Virus record (IMG/VR): IMGVR_UViG_3300038435_000021
Location: 1-44,607 of that record
DNA: 44,607 nt
Direction: 5' to 3' (one strand)
Origin: a virus
In this document: positions 6,088 to 13,887 of the stretch, piece after piece
Layout: every line of letters begins with the position of its first letter
How positions within the stretch are numbered: the first letter of the stretch is position 1
Program-made: the position numbers and the translations under genes
Notes under the pieces: model-generated
Seen by the model: the letters and a program-made list of their open reading frames with translations, nothing else
Database searches by the model: none
What the model was told of the DNA's origin: nothing

Positions 6088-6578
6088 CCAGCGTGGTCAA
6101 CTTGGCTCGAACAGAGCGGGATAGGTTCAGCGTGTACGTGGCCCCGTTGTCCTCACAAACCAGGATGAGTGAGGCAATGGAGATTATCACACGAGTGTGT
6201 TTGTATGCGCACGTTGTCCCACCCGCTCTCAAATTGTATTGCACCCGACGTTCGTACTACAGCAACTCACAAGGGGGGGTCATTGGGCTCACCCACGATG
6301 CCTGGAACACGCTCCTGTTTCCGAGCAATCTCTACCACGAGATAGCGCACCACATTGCCTATACGCTGTACTCTACAATGACGCATGACAGTACGTTCTA
6401 TGTGACGCTCCTCACTGCATTGGAGAAAGAAAAGATGCTGGAAGAGTATAGGTGGGGATGTGAGTACAAGAGGGGTGTCATCGTAGGACGAAAGCTCAAG
6501 ATGATTCCTCCGGACTTTGACCCTGACCAATTCCCAACTATTGGGCACTACAACCGACACAAAGGAATTGCACTATGA
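6069..6578 (+). CDS. Putative zinc metallopeptidase with HExxH motif (169 aa)
   Basis: Residues 90-94 read HEIAH, the zincin signature, preceded by a hydrophobic stretch. A third ligand could be H106 in the downstream THDSTF, matching the H-x-x-x-F pattern seen in small phage and SprT-like metallopeptidases. Length fits a single zinc-protease domain. The gene starts inside the previous one and its stop overlaps the primase ATG (ATGA), so it is co-translated with replication genes. SprT/Spartan proteins cut DNA-protein crosslinks; a similar role or cleavage of a host protein is possible. Family assignment beyond HExxH is uncertain. Confidence 0.7.
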   Translation: MVTDTIASVVNLARTERDRFSVYVAPLSSQTRMSEAMEIITRVCLYAHVVPPALKLYCTRRSYYSNSQGGVIGLTHDAWNTLLFPSNLYHEIAHHIAYTLYSTMTHDSTFYVTLLTALEKEKMLEEYRWGCEYKRGVIVGRKLKMIPPDFDPDQFPTIGHYNRHKGIAL

Positions 6579-7270
6579 AAACAACATCATTTGTTCCAGA
6601 TGAGATTCAATACCCTGCCCAGCAATCGCGTGTTCTCACGGCAATGGATTTCCCTAGCGGGTACTGGGGCCATAGTGAGCGTTCCGCGTTGGCCTCGTAT
6701 CTTTACGGACATAACACCACGATGGAGAAGACGCGCCACACACCCAACTTGTACCCGACAGAGCGGGGCATTTGTTTCATACTCACTGGGGTGAGTGGTG
6801 CACGTGCATACACAGAACGCCTTATCCCACAGATGGCAGACGGCACGCGATTCTACAACCCAAAGGGCGTGAACATGGGTGATTTCTGTTGGGTTGCGCG
6901 ACACGCAAGTAACCCCATACAGTGGGTGATTACAGAGGGACCAATGGACGCAGCGCGGGCGTATCAGTGTGGGTACAGTGCAATCAGCATCTTGGGTGCC
7001 AACTTCACAGAGGCACGTGCTGATTTAATCAAGCGCATTCTCAGCGAGCAAGTTGGGATGCAAGCTGTGTACATCCCCGATAGTGATGGACCGGGATGTC
7101 GTGCACTGCAGCGGTTGACCAATCACCGTGTGTTCGTGCCCATTATGTTCTTGCCCATGCCGGTCAAGGATTTAAGTGATTTAACTGACCGACAAGCAAA
7201 GGACTTTCTGTCCTGGTCTATGCGCAGCACGTCTCCGTGTACGTACCAGGCCCAAGGTGTAGATCTATGA
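6575..7270 (+). CDS. TOPRIM-domain DNA primase (231 aa)
   Basis: The C-terminal half is a TOPRIM fold: WVITEGPMDAARAY (117-130) supplies the catalytic Glu121 and AVYIPDSDGPG (164-174) the paired Asp169 and Asp171 that bind metal in DnaG-type primases. The N-terminal half may be the RNA-polymerase-like part. There is no zinc-binding domain, so this is a short primase, as expected when the helicase is separate and encoded just downstream. ATGA overlaps join it to both neighbours. A degenerate 15-bp site falls in codons for KDLSDLTD near the C-terminus. Confidence 0.85.
   Translation: MKTTSFVPDEIQYPAQQSRVLTAMDFPSGYWGHSERSALASYLYGHNTTMEKTRHTPNLYPTERGICFILTGVSGARAYTERLIPQMADGTRFYNPKGVNMGDFCWVARHASNPIQWVITEGPMDAARAYQCGYSAISILGANFTEARADLIKRILSEQVGMQAVYIPDSDGPGCRALQRLTNHRVFVPIMFLPMPVKDLSDLTDRQAKDFLSWSMRSTSPCTYQAQGVDL
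7171..7185 (-). repeat. 15-bp genome-wide site, copy 4 (two mismatches)
   Basis: TTTAAGTGATTTAAC, inside the primase gene. It shares the G-for-A arm change with the copy at 5038 and is the most degenerate copy counted. Confidence 0.5.
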
Positions 7271-7506
7271 CTTATAACAGTTTCTGGCGTATTCTTGACA
7301 CACCCAACCCCTCCCCTGGGCTGGAAAGGGCGCAACACCACGCCCGCAACCTCATTGACTTTGTCGAGTGGTTCACGACACTAGACCCAACCGAGGGGAT
7401 ACACGTTCTCGCCGATGAGCTGGGGATGGATGTGAACCAACTGAAAGAGCACTTCTCAAAAGCAGTGCGGCAAGAAGTCGCACGGATAGACCCTGCCTAT
7501 GAATGA
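7267..7506 (+). CDS. Small helix-turn-helix-like protein (79 aa)
   Basis: The start at 7267 overlaps the primase stop (ATGA), and the stop overlaps the helicase start. The C-terminal half (HVLADELGMDVNQLKEHFSK, about 46-65) has the spacing of a helix-turn-helix: A-x3-G at the turn, then a recognition-like helix. Lying between primase and helicase, it could be a helicase loader, a primase-helicase linker or a DNA-binding adaptor. The evidence is positional plus a weak motif. Confidence 0.7.
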   Translation: MTYNSFWRILDTPNPSPGLERAQHHARNLIDFVEWFTTLDPTEGIHVLADELGMDVNQLKEHFSKAVRQEVARIDPAYE

Positions 7507-9628
7507 TTACATAGACTACTTACTGCTACTCTTGAGAGGGGACCTCCCCCCTTCACTCTTTAGTGATAAGCAATTTGTTCGCCTTTCTCCTATTGTTCAG
7601 GCTGTCTTATTGCTCAAGGAGAAGGGCGAAGAACCCCCATATGATGTCGAACGAGTACGCACGATAGCCTGTAAGAAGTTTACCGCGAACAGTGGGCACG
7701 AGAAACTACTTGACCAGGTGAGCGAGGCGACACCTGACAGGGTAGTGTTGGAGGTGGTGCAACAGCGACTCATTATGGAAAAGCTGGTGCAAGAAGCAAC
7801 GGCGCAACTTGCGTCAGGCGCATACAATCCATTGCGGCTAGAACAATACCTGTCTTCGGCGCAAAGCACGGTTGCTCCCTACGTGCATAGTGTCCAGAAA
7901 CCCAATGAGGCAGTAGGCATGGTGGAGTTTCTTACACGCAGTGGGATAATGGAGTTGGACCAAGTGATAGGTGGGTTTGGGGCAGAGCTGTGGATTGTGA
8001 GTGCACGAGTGAAGACTGGGAAAGCGGTTAAGAAAGGAACAAAAGTTCTCACAACCAAAGGGTGGTGCCCTGTAGATAGTCTCATCGCGGGTATGGCTGT
8101 TATTGGAAGTGACGGAAAGCCCACTAAAGTGGTGCATACGGTACAATGGGCTAATCAACAAATGTATGAGCTAGCATTTGACGATGGCGCAATATGTGTG
8201 GTAGGTGAACACCACGATTGGCTTACATCACGACGGGGGTGGCGCGAGTACCAGGTAAGAGAAACCGGATATATGGCCCGCAATCAAGCCAAGACCAAGA
8301 AGAACGGCTACACCCAACGCTGGCGCATACCATGCCCTGCTCCTGTGGAGTTACCCCCTCTACAAACCGCGTTGCCTATACGCCCCGCCCATATGGCAGC
8401 ATTGTTAGCGGATGGTGGGTTTACTGAGAGTATGCTTACGCTTACTATGTTACCTGAAGAGCTTGATACTCTACTGTCTGGGGTTGAACATAGGCGGTCC
8501 CAAAAGCCTAACAATAAAGCCGCAAGTGCTTCTATCTCTTGGAGCCATTCTCTGGGTATAGCCGTAGAGCAATACGGTTTACGAGGTAAACGAAGTCATG
8601 AAAAGTGGATACCCACCCCATACCTAGAGGGAAGTGTTGCTGAGCGAATGGAATTCTTGCAAACGTACATCACTACAGATGGTTGGACAAACCCTAGGGG
8701 GGGTTTTGAGTTATATACAACTAGCCCACAGATGAGGGATGGACTGAGGAGCCTCATACTTTCACTAGGAGGTATGGTAAGTATCCATACGAAAGAAGGG
8801 AGATACAAGAATAGCAAGGGAGATATAGTGCATTGTAAACAAGCATTCACCCTAGGCGGCTATATCCCAGGGGATACCAAGAAAAAGACCTTGGGCCGTA
8901 CCATAGTGAAGTTCAAGAAGCTGAAAGAAAAGCAAACCGCATACTGCATTACAGTGGCAGCAAATGACGGGCTGTTTGTGATGGACGATTATTTACTCAC
9001 ACACAACTCTCATTTCCTCCTAAACGTGACGGCACGTCAACCAGCAACGGTGCGCACGCTCTACATCACCGTGGCAGACTACGGGCAACATGCGATTAAC
9101 TACATCCTCAACACGATTGATCCACGCACGTATCAGACCAAGAGCAAGAGCCTCTTCATTGCAGACATGACGGGGTTTGACGCGACCGTACTCGATGTTG
9201 AGACATGTCTCAAGAAGTACCGACCACGTCTGTGTATTGTCGACCGAGCCGAGAAGCTGAAACCCTTGCGCACGGCTGACACGACACGCATGGGGGTGGG
9301 TGAAACCTTTGATGTGTTGCGCCAGTATGCGCGGAAATACCAGTGCGCCATGATCACTGATGCCCAGTACTCCTCCTATGGTGCCGATTTGGTGCGTCAA
9401 GGGCGGGGCATGAGCAGTGAGTTCATGAGTGAGGACCGGACCCAACGGCAGGGTGTGATGGACGGGTGGATAGGGCTTGAGCGCCTTCATGGCCAAGAGG
9501 GATTGCCTGCCAATGGGTGGAGATTATGGTTAGAAGGGCGGCGACCGGGGAAACTTCCAGACACGGTGATTGTCCCAACCACACAGTACGGCGTCATTAC
9601 TTCGCCAATAGGGGGCCGCAATGGGTAA
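7499..9628 (+). CDS. DnaB-like replicative helicase precursor interrupted by an intein (709 aa)
   Basis: Exteins are residues 1-175 and 504-709, giving a mature protein of 381 aa with a RecA-like motor. Walker A is split by the intein: VSARVKTGK ends the N-extein and SHFLLNV begins the C-extein, restoring a P-loop-like ARVKTGKS. Walker B is RLCIVD in the C-extein, and a helicase-like TDAQYSSYGADLVRQGRG segment follows. The short N-terminal region is helical, as in DnaB-type helicases that bind primase. It follows the TOPRIM primase and overlaps neighbouring genes at both ends. It should unwind the fork and recruit the primase; activity would require protein splicing. Confidence 0.85.
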   Translation: MNDYIDYLLLLLRGDLPPSLFSDKQFVRLSPIVQAVLLLKEKGEEPPYDVERVRTIACKKFTANSGHEKLLDQVSEATPDRVVLEVVQQRLIMEKLVQEATAQLASGAYNPLRLEQYLSSAQSTVAPYVHSVQKPNEAVGMVEFLTRSGIMELDQVIGGFGAELWIVSARVKTGKAVKKGTKVLTTKGWCPVDSLIAGMAVIGSDGKPTKVVHTVQWANQQMYELAFDDGAICVVGEHHDWLTSRRGWREYQVRETGYMARNQAKTKKNGYTQRWRIPCPAPVELPPLQTALPIRPAHMAALLADGGFTESMLTLTMLPEELDTLLSGVEHRRSQKPNNKAASASISWSHSLGIAVEQYGLRGKRSHEKWIPTPYLEGSVAERMEFLQTYITTDGWTNPRGGFELYTTSPQMRDGLRSLILSLGGMVSIHTKEGRYKNSKGDIVHCKQAFTLGGYIPGDTKKKTLGRTIVKFKKLKEKQTAYCITVAANDGLFVMDDYLLTHNSHFLLNVTARQPATVRTLYITVADYGQHAINYILNTIDPRTYQTKSKSLFIADMTGFDATVLDVETCLKKYRPRLCIVDRAEKLKPLRTADTTRMGVGETFDVLRQYARKYQCAMITDAQYSSYGADLVRQGRGMSSEFMSEDRTQRQGVMDGWIGLERLHGQEGLPANGWRLWLEGRRPGKLPDTVIVPTTQYGVITSPIGGRNG
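8024..9007 (+). other. Class 3 intein with LAGLIDADG endonuclease inside the helicase P-loop (328 aa)
   Basis: The element starts with Ala (AVKKGTKVLTTKGWCPV) in place of the usual Cys or Ser, and ends TAYCITVAANDG ... LLTHN before Ser+1. It carries the WCT triad of class 3 inteins: Trp66 (block B, GEHHDWLT), Cys308 (block F, AYCITV) and Thr326 (block G, THN). In that class the block F Cys forms the branched intermediate. Two LAGLIDADG-like segments (MAALLADGGF and FLQTYITTDGW) show a homing endonuclease domain. Insertion is exactly between Lys and Ser of GKS, a known site for intein entry into phage DnaB genes. Confidence 0.88.
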
Positions 9629-10304
9629 AGTGAAAAAAGTGAAATGGGCATGGTTTAAGACGTTGTTCAGAACGCAAGCTGAGCAAATGGAGTATGGGGC
9701 AACGTGGACTCCAGGTCCAACGAACCCACGTTGTGTCAAGTGTGGGTTGTTCAAACAGACATACACACCCTACACATACCCTATCATCAGGGGTCCCACA
9801 GTATTTATGGTTGGCCCTCCCACCCCTGAAGAATCCTATGATGGTGAAATGGGGAGAGGGCGTGAACGGTTAGTGCTCACAAAGTACGTAGTAGATGGTT
9901 TGCTGGACGAACACGAATATAGCATTGTCCCTGCCGTCTTGTGTCGTGCGGCGAAAGGGCCAGTCAAACCCACAACCATACAACTTGCAGCATGTCGCCC
10001 CTTTATTGCCCACTTGTTGCAGCGCATTAAGAGCAAGCAGTCACTCCGCATTATCGCCATGGGTGTGGAAGCAGCAGCGCAAGCACTGCAGCGCGCAGTG
10101 ACCCTGAAGGACTATGTCGGCCACACGGTTATTACTCCGTTGGGTGACATCACAGTGACCTACTCCCCCGGCACGGTGTTAGTACAAGATGCCCAAGAAG
10201 GTGGTCTACGTGTGGGCATGTTGGATGTGATCAAGGCGCACGTGCGCCGGTTTGTCCGGCGTGAACCAGCAAAGGAGTTTCCCCCAATGGAGATATTACC
10301 ATGA
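9621..10304 (+). CDS. Uracil-DNA glycosylase superfamily protein, family 4/5-like (227 aa)
   Basis: An N-terminal CVKC in PRCVKCGLFKQ (about 37-47), a GPPTPEE loop (71-77), an ACRPFIAHLLQ segment (124-134) followed by IIAMGVEA, and SPGTVLVQ near the C-terminus resemble the layout of Fe-S-type uracil-DNA glycosylases. The second Cys pair expected for the 4Fe-4S cluster is not fully clear (C108 and C125 are candidates). Such proteins often sit beside or are fused to phage family A polymerases, as here. It may remove uracil or act as a polymerase partner. It overlaps the helicase by 8 bp. Confidence 0.75.
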   Translation: MGKVKKVKWAWFKTLFRTQAEQMEYGATWTPGPTNPRCVKCGLFKQTYTPYTYPIIRGPTVFMVGPPTPEESYDGEMGRGRERLVLTKYVVDGLLDEHEYSIVPAVLCRAAKGPVKPTTIQLAACRPFIAHLLQRIKSKQSLRIIAMGVEAAAQALQRAVTLKDYVGHTVITPLGDITVTYSPGTVLVQDAQEGGLRVGMLDVIKAHVRRFVRREPAKEFPPMEILP

Positions 10305-10738
10305 CCAAAATGCGAATAGCAGTGATGTGTAGTGGTGTGTATATTGCTGTCCTACTAGTAGCTAGTGGGATTACCACTGTGAGAACATGTCGGCGTGCGG
10401 TAGAGTTCAGCGTGGAGGTGGAAAGATTTGATGAGTTAGTGGCGGAGTTGTACTTCCAGTGCCAGAAGACAAAGGGACAACCAGTTGAATGTGGGCAACT
10501 CCCACAACTTGCCCATAAGTCGTACACGTACCACCAACACCTCAAGGAGGCCCATGCGCAATGCCTAAGCTCAAGCCTGTTGTTACCGTTGATCAAGAAT
10601 GGGACCGAGACACTGGGAGATTCCTTTGTGCCGCGTGGTACACCAAAGGAAAGCTCACCGGCACCAACTCCCTCTCAACCTTCTGTAAAGCAATGGCCGA
10701 TCTCCCCCCTGATGTGGCTATCAGAGGTCACAATGTAG
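10301..10738 (+). CDS. Putative membrane-anchored protein overlapping the DNA polymerase start (145 aa)
   Basis: The ATG overlaps the preceding stop (ATGA). The N-terminus has one clear transmembrane segment (VMCSGVYIAVLLVASGIT, about 8-25), followed by a charged helical region (VEVERFDELVAELYFQ) and three Cys. The last 178 nt overlap the DNA polymerase in another frame and encode a Ser/Pro-rich tail (SSPAPTPSQPS), which looks less protein-like. The polymerase ribosome binding site lies inside this gene. It could be a membrane anchor or an inner-membrane spanin-like protein; no outer-membrane partner is seen. It may be real only in its first 85 codons. Confidence 0.5.
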   Translation: MTKMRIAVMCSGVYIAVLLVASGITTVRTCRRAVEFSVEVERFDELVAELYFQCQKTKGQPVECGQLPQLAHKSYTYHQHLKEAHAQCLSSSLLLPLIKNGTETLGDSFVPRGTPKESSPAPTPSQPSVKQWPISPLMWLSEVTM

Positions 10739-12336
10739 CAAGTGCTGATGTGAGGAAGTGGGTAGAATGGGGCATCCCCCTCCCAGAGCACTTCACTGTA
10801 GAAGATTCCCTCATTGCTGCTAGGTTCTTACATCCTCTCTATCCCGAGAAGAAGCTCGACTTCCTCGCGAAGTTGGAAGGGTACGTTTATGGGGATGTTC
10901 ACGGTGAAGGGAATGTTGAGACCAACTTGTCCGGGTGTGGGAAGTCCGCGTACACAACACACAAACTGTACGAGCTATACAAAGCGCAGGCAGCGAAGCG
11001 TGGGCAGTTAAATCATTTAACTGTGTACAACAAGATTGCGCAAGCGTTTAGTGCACTGGAAGTGGCCGGGCTCAAGGTGGATGTGACCAAGTTGGGTGCG
11101 GCGAGTGACGCAGCGAACAACCGCCTTATGGAGCTGGTCCCTCTTCTCCCAGACCCACACGTCATCACGAACGATGGTATACTGCGCTCATGGTTGGCGA
11201 CTCTCTACTCACCTGAGCAGCTGGAGTTACTCCCTCGTAGCCACAAGAGCGGAGAAGCGCAGATTGGGAAAGAGTACCTCAAGTTGCTCAAGCCCCCGAT
11301 GCCTGAACTTGAGCCGATCATAGAAGCCAGAGAGATACATCGTGCAAAGACGGTGTTCATTGACAACGTACTTGAGAAGGTGAGTGAGTATGGGTTCATC
11401 TTCCCCTCGTACAAGCTGCTCGTTGCCAAGACCCAACGGCGCAGTAGTACCCCCAACATTCAGAACTGGCCTGATGAATACCGGCGCAACGTGATTTCAC
11501 GGTTCAAGGATGGAAAGATTGTCACGTTGGACTTTGCATCACTTGAGGCACGGTGTTTCGCATGGCAAGCGCAGTGTGATGACTTCCTTCACGCAATGAT
11601 GGCAGGCGGCTATGTGGCTGTCGCTAGTCAGTGTTTGGGGATTACGATCAAGGACAAGAAAGACCCCCGGTACAAGCAAGTCAAGAGCACGGTGTTAGCG
11701 GTGACCTACAACATGAGTCCCGGCCTCTTCGCCTTTCGCGAATTTGTCGCCAGTGGGGGCACGGTGCGCATGTCTGTGAGTGATGCTCAGAAACAGTATG
11801 ACATGTTGTTTGATCGGTATCCCGAGATACATGCTGAGATGGAGAGACGCAAAGCCCATGCGTGGAGCACGGGCCACACGATGAGCAGTGTAGGTGTGCC
11901 TCTCCAGGTGCCTCTTCTCCCAGATGATTTGATGCCCGCGAATGATCCACAGTGGGTGAAGCACTACCGCAAGAAGGTGGAGAATTGGGCAATCAATTGG
12001 CCGACACAGCAGCTTGCGTCATACATTACGGGGTGTGCATTGTGGGATGTACAGGATCGTCTTGCCCAAGAACATGGTGGGTGGGGAAGGTATATGGAGC
12101 TGTTGTATGAGAACACGCAGCGCAAACGGGCCATCCACAAAATGATTACCCCTATCAATGAGGTACACGACGCCTTGGGGTGTGACGTCCCCGCAGATAT
12201 GGTCGGTGAAGCACTGGAGATGGTGGACAGTGCAATGTGTGAGGGTGTGACGTTGCAGACTATTTGCCCACAATTTAATGTCTCTATACTGGGAACCGAG
12301 AGTAAGGTAGGGCCTAGTTGGGACGAAGGAGATTAG
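10561..12336 (+). CDS. Family A DNA polymerase with 3'-5' exonuclease domain (591 aa)
   Basis: Exonuclease motif I is TVDQEWD (Asp11, Glu13), motif II RGHNVASAD and motif III around FLHPLYPEKKLDFLA. In the polymerase domain motif A is TLDFASLEARCFAW (Asp324), motif B is KSTVLAVTYNMSPG with Asn where most enzymes have Gly after Tyr, and motif C is EVHDAL (Asp537). Length and layout fit T7- or SPO1-like replicative enzymes without a 5' nuclease. The start at 10561 is supported by AAGGAGG (10544-10550) and by exonuclease motif I lying only 10 residues in. An exact 15-bp site lies within the coding region (11007-11021). It replicates the phage genome with the upstream primase and helicase. Confidence 0.93.
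   Translation: MPKLKPVVTVDQEWDRDTGRFLCAAWYTKGKLTGTNSLSTFCKAMADLPPDVAIRGHNVASADVRKWVEWGIPLPEHFTVEDSLIAARFLHPLYPEKKLDFLAKLEGYVYGDVHGEGNVETNLSGCGKSAYTTHKLYELYKAQAAKRGQLNHLTVYNKIAQAFSALEVAGLKVDVTKLGAASDAANNRLMELVPLLPDPHVITNDGILRSWLATLYSPEQLELLPRSHKSGEAQIGKEYLKLLKPPMPELEPIIEAREIHRAKTVFIDNVLEKVSEYGFIFPSYKLLVAKTQRRSSTPNIQNWPDEYRRNVISRFKDGKIVTLDFASLEARCFAWQAQCDDFLHAMMAGGYVAVASQCLGITIKDKKDPRYKQVKSTVLAVTYNMSPGLFAFREFVASGGTVRMSVSDAQKQYDMLFDRYPEIHAEMERRKAHAWSTGHTMSSVGVPLQVPLLPDDLMPANDPQWVKHYRKKVENWAINWPTQQLASYITGCALWDVQDRLAQEHGGWGRYMELLYENTQRKRAIHKMITPINEVHDALGCDVPADMVGEALEMVDSAMCEGVTLQTICPQFNVSILGTESKVGPSWDEGD
11007..11021 (+). repeat. 15-bp genome-wide site, copy 5 (exact)
   Basis: GTTAAATCATTTAAC within the DNA polymerase gene, read there as Leu-Asn-His-Leu-Thr in the linker between exonuclease and polymerase domains, a place that tolerates a fixed DNA sequence. 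Confidence 0.9.
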
Positions 12337-12337
12337 T

Positions 12338-12628
12338 ATGAAGGATATGACAGGGAAACAAGTAGGCATCGGTGACAAGGTGATTATTGCAAACAAGCAC
12401 ATCACCGGTGGGTTGCAGTTTGGGCTGGTGGTATGGGTGGAAGAAAATGCGGCTCTCGTTGGGGTGCCATACCAGGGGTATAAGTCCACGGTGAGTCAAC
12501 ACATTGTGGTTGAGTTTTCCCAGAATATCTATGTGGTCCCGGCGCTATCGTATACAGCACCTAAAACATATCCGGTTCATTCCAACGATGAGCAAGTGGG
12601 GAGAACATATGCCGCTGTCTCCGTTTGA
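12338..12628 (+). CDS. Hypothetical small beta-rich protein (96 aa)
   Basis: Function not recognised. GAAGGAG precedes the ATG, which follows the polymerase stop by 1 bp. The sequence alternates hydrophobic and polar residues (VGIGDKVIIANKHITG, GLVVWVEENAALVGVPY), suggesting a small beta-barrel such as an SH3- or KOW-like fold. It has no Cys and no membrane segment. The 3' end overlaps the next gene by 20 bp. Confidence 0.7.
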   Translation: MKDMTGKQVGIGDKVIIANKHITGGLQFGLVVWVEENAALVGVPYQGYKSTVSQHIVVEFSQNIYVVPALSYTAPKTYPVHSNDEQVGRTYAAVSV

Positions 12629-12977
12629 GAAACACTGCGTGCTGGAGTACACGAACTATTACGAGCCAACGAGCTTTGGTCATGATGAGTTCCGGCGTGC
12701 TGACATGATTGTGGCGCAACTGCGAGGGCTCGCATTTGAGAAGGTCCCACTCCCACCTCATCACATACTGGGGAGTGCAACAGCCACACCCCCACTACAA
12801 CCACGAATTGAAACACAATGGCGTCTTAAAGGTGTAGGGTACAAACAGAAGCATGCATACCGCAGGGTGGTTGACGATGTGTGTGAGTGGGCACAGTGTG
12901 CTTCAATCGTGGATGCCCTACTCATGATAAAAGAGTTTCAAATGGTGTATCGCAAACGACAACATCAACCGTTCTAA
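12609..12977 (+). CDS. Hypothetical protein (122 aa)
   Basis: Function not recognised. Start 12609 (MPLSPFEKHC) is chosen because GGGGAGA lies just upstream; the open frame extends back to 12504 but there it overlaps the previous gene. The protein has a Pro/His-rich centre (VPLPPHHILGSATATPP) and a helical basic C-terminus (IKEFQMVYRKRQHQPF). It sits between the polymerase and a basic-tailed protein in the replication operon. Confidence 0.65.
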   Translation: MPLSPFEKHCVLEYTNYYEPTSFGHDEFRRADMIVAQLRGLAFEKVPLPPHHILGSATATPPLQPRIETQWRLKGVGYKQKHAYRRVVDDVCEWAQCASIVDALLMIKEFQMVYRKRQHQPF

Positions 12978-12990
12978 GAAAGGAGATCCT

Positions 12991-13506
12991 ATGACGTGGC
13001 CAAGTCAACAACCAAATGGTAATCAAGCTGGGTTTGGAAATCGCGGTGGGAATCAACCGAGTGGGTGGGGCGGTCAGCAGCAACCGAAGAAACAATACCC
13101 TGAGAGCTTCCCGCTAGGTGGGGAGGATGGAAGCGCGGTGTTCATTGGTGATGGTCGTACTCCTGTGGTCACCAAAGGGGTGTTCACGATTCGACAGATG
13201 ATCGCCGTGCTTGAGCACGTTGAATCATTGGGCTTTGAGAAGTGCTCATTGCGTCAGATTCAAATGCGAGACAAGCCACACCTTGCCGTCACCTTGGTCT
13301 GTGGGTATACGGAAGAGCAGGCGCAAGGTGTTCAAGGTAGTGGGCAAGGTGTTCATGGTGGTGGACAACAGTTTGCCCAACGCTATGAGGCTCCAGTTGC
13401 GCCACAAGCCGAGGCAGAGCACACCCCTGCTCCTCCTCGTGCGCCAGCACCCAAGTCTGCACCGAAGAAAACAGCTGCAAAGAAAACAGCCGTGCGTCGT
13501 AAGTAA
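12991..13506 (+). CDS. Putative DNA-associated protein with Gly/Gln-rich head and histone-like tail (171 aa)
   Basis: Three regions are visible: an Asn/Gly/Gln-rich N-terminus (about 1-35, NQAGFGNRGGNQPSGWGG), a folded core (about 45-110; GVFTIRQMIAVLEHVESLG), and a low-complexity C-terminus that becomes Ala/Pro/Lys-rich (APKSAPKKTAAKKTAVRRK), like histone H1 or bacterial histone-like tails. This argues for nucleic-acid binding. It lacks the acidic tip typical of bacterial SSB, so a classic SSB is unlikely, though the operon has no other SSB candidate. An exact 15-bp site starts at the base after its stop codon. AAAGGAG supports the start. Confidence 0.7.
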   Translation: MTWPSQQPNGNQAGFGNRGGNQPSGWGGQQQPKKQYPESFPLGGEDGSAVFIGDGRTPVVTKGVFTIRQMIAVLEHVESLGFEKCSLRQIQMRDKPHLAVTLVCGYTEEQAQGVQGSGQGVHGGGQQFAQRYEAPVAPQAEAEHTPAPPRAPAPKSAPKKTAAKKTAVRRK

Positions 13507-13521
13507 GTTAAATCATTTAAC
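13507..13521 (+). repeat. 15-bp genome-wide site, copy 6 (exact)
   Basis: GTTAAATCATTTAAC begins at the base after the TAA stop of the preceding gene and ends 9 bp before the AAGGAG of the next. Confidence 0.9.
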
Positions 13522-13542
13522 TCACCGCAGAAGGAGTCTCAA

Positions 13543-13887
13543 GTGGTAGACAACATCAAATTGCTCGCACGTATGGCCCACGTTATCCAAAGGACTGTCT
13601 ATGATCTTGGAGGAGAGATTGCCCGGCTATACAAGATAGCGGATCTCATAGGTAAACGAGAGGAGTATGTGACCGACCATGACGCAGCGTTCGATGAAAC
13701 GTTACTCACCTACATCGATGTCATGTCTGTGTTTGATGAGCTGAATGCAGAGAACGGTGAGTATCTGAGTGAAACCTTAGAGAAAGAGTTCACTGCGGTG
13801 TATGAGCCCTGGTACAACGCAGGTGCTGAGGGTTCAGAGGTTGAGACGATCATTTCACAAATGGGAGGCAATTCGTATGGAAATTAA
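13543..13887 (+). CDS. Hypothetical acidic helical protein (114 aa), GTG start, paralogue of next gene
   Basis: Function not recognised. It starts with GTG after AAGGAG (13531-13536). The protein is mostly helical and acidic (GGEIARLYKIADLIGKREEY; ETLLTYIDVMSVFDELNAEN). Its arrangement of helix, acidic turn and DETLLTYIDV parallels the next protein (HDTLHTLLHTVPLFAHI), which suggests a tandem duplication. It overlaps that gene by 11 bp. Confidence 0.7.
   Translation: MVDNIKLLARMAHVIQRTVYDLGGEIARLYKIADLIGKREEYVTDHDAAFDETLLTYIDVMSVFDELNAENGEYLSETLEKEFTAVYEPWYNAGAEGSEVETIISQMGGNSYGN

Noticed and set aside
11460-11490. CTGATGA inside the DNA polymerase gene as a hammerhead core
   Set aside because: No pairing partner for stem II next to GAA; it is ordinary coding sequence for PDEYRR.
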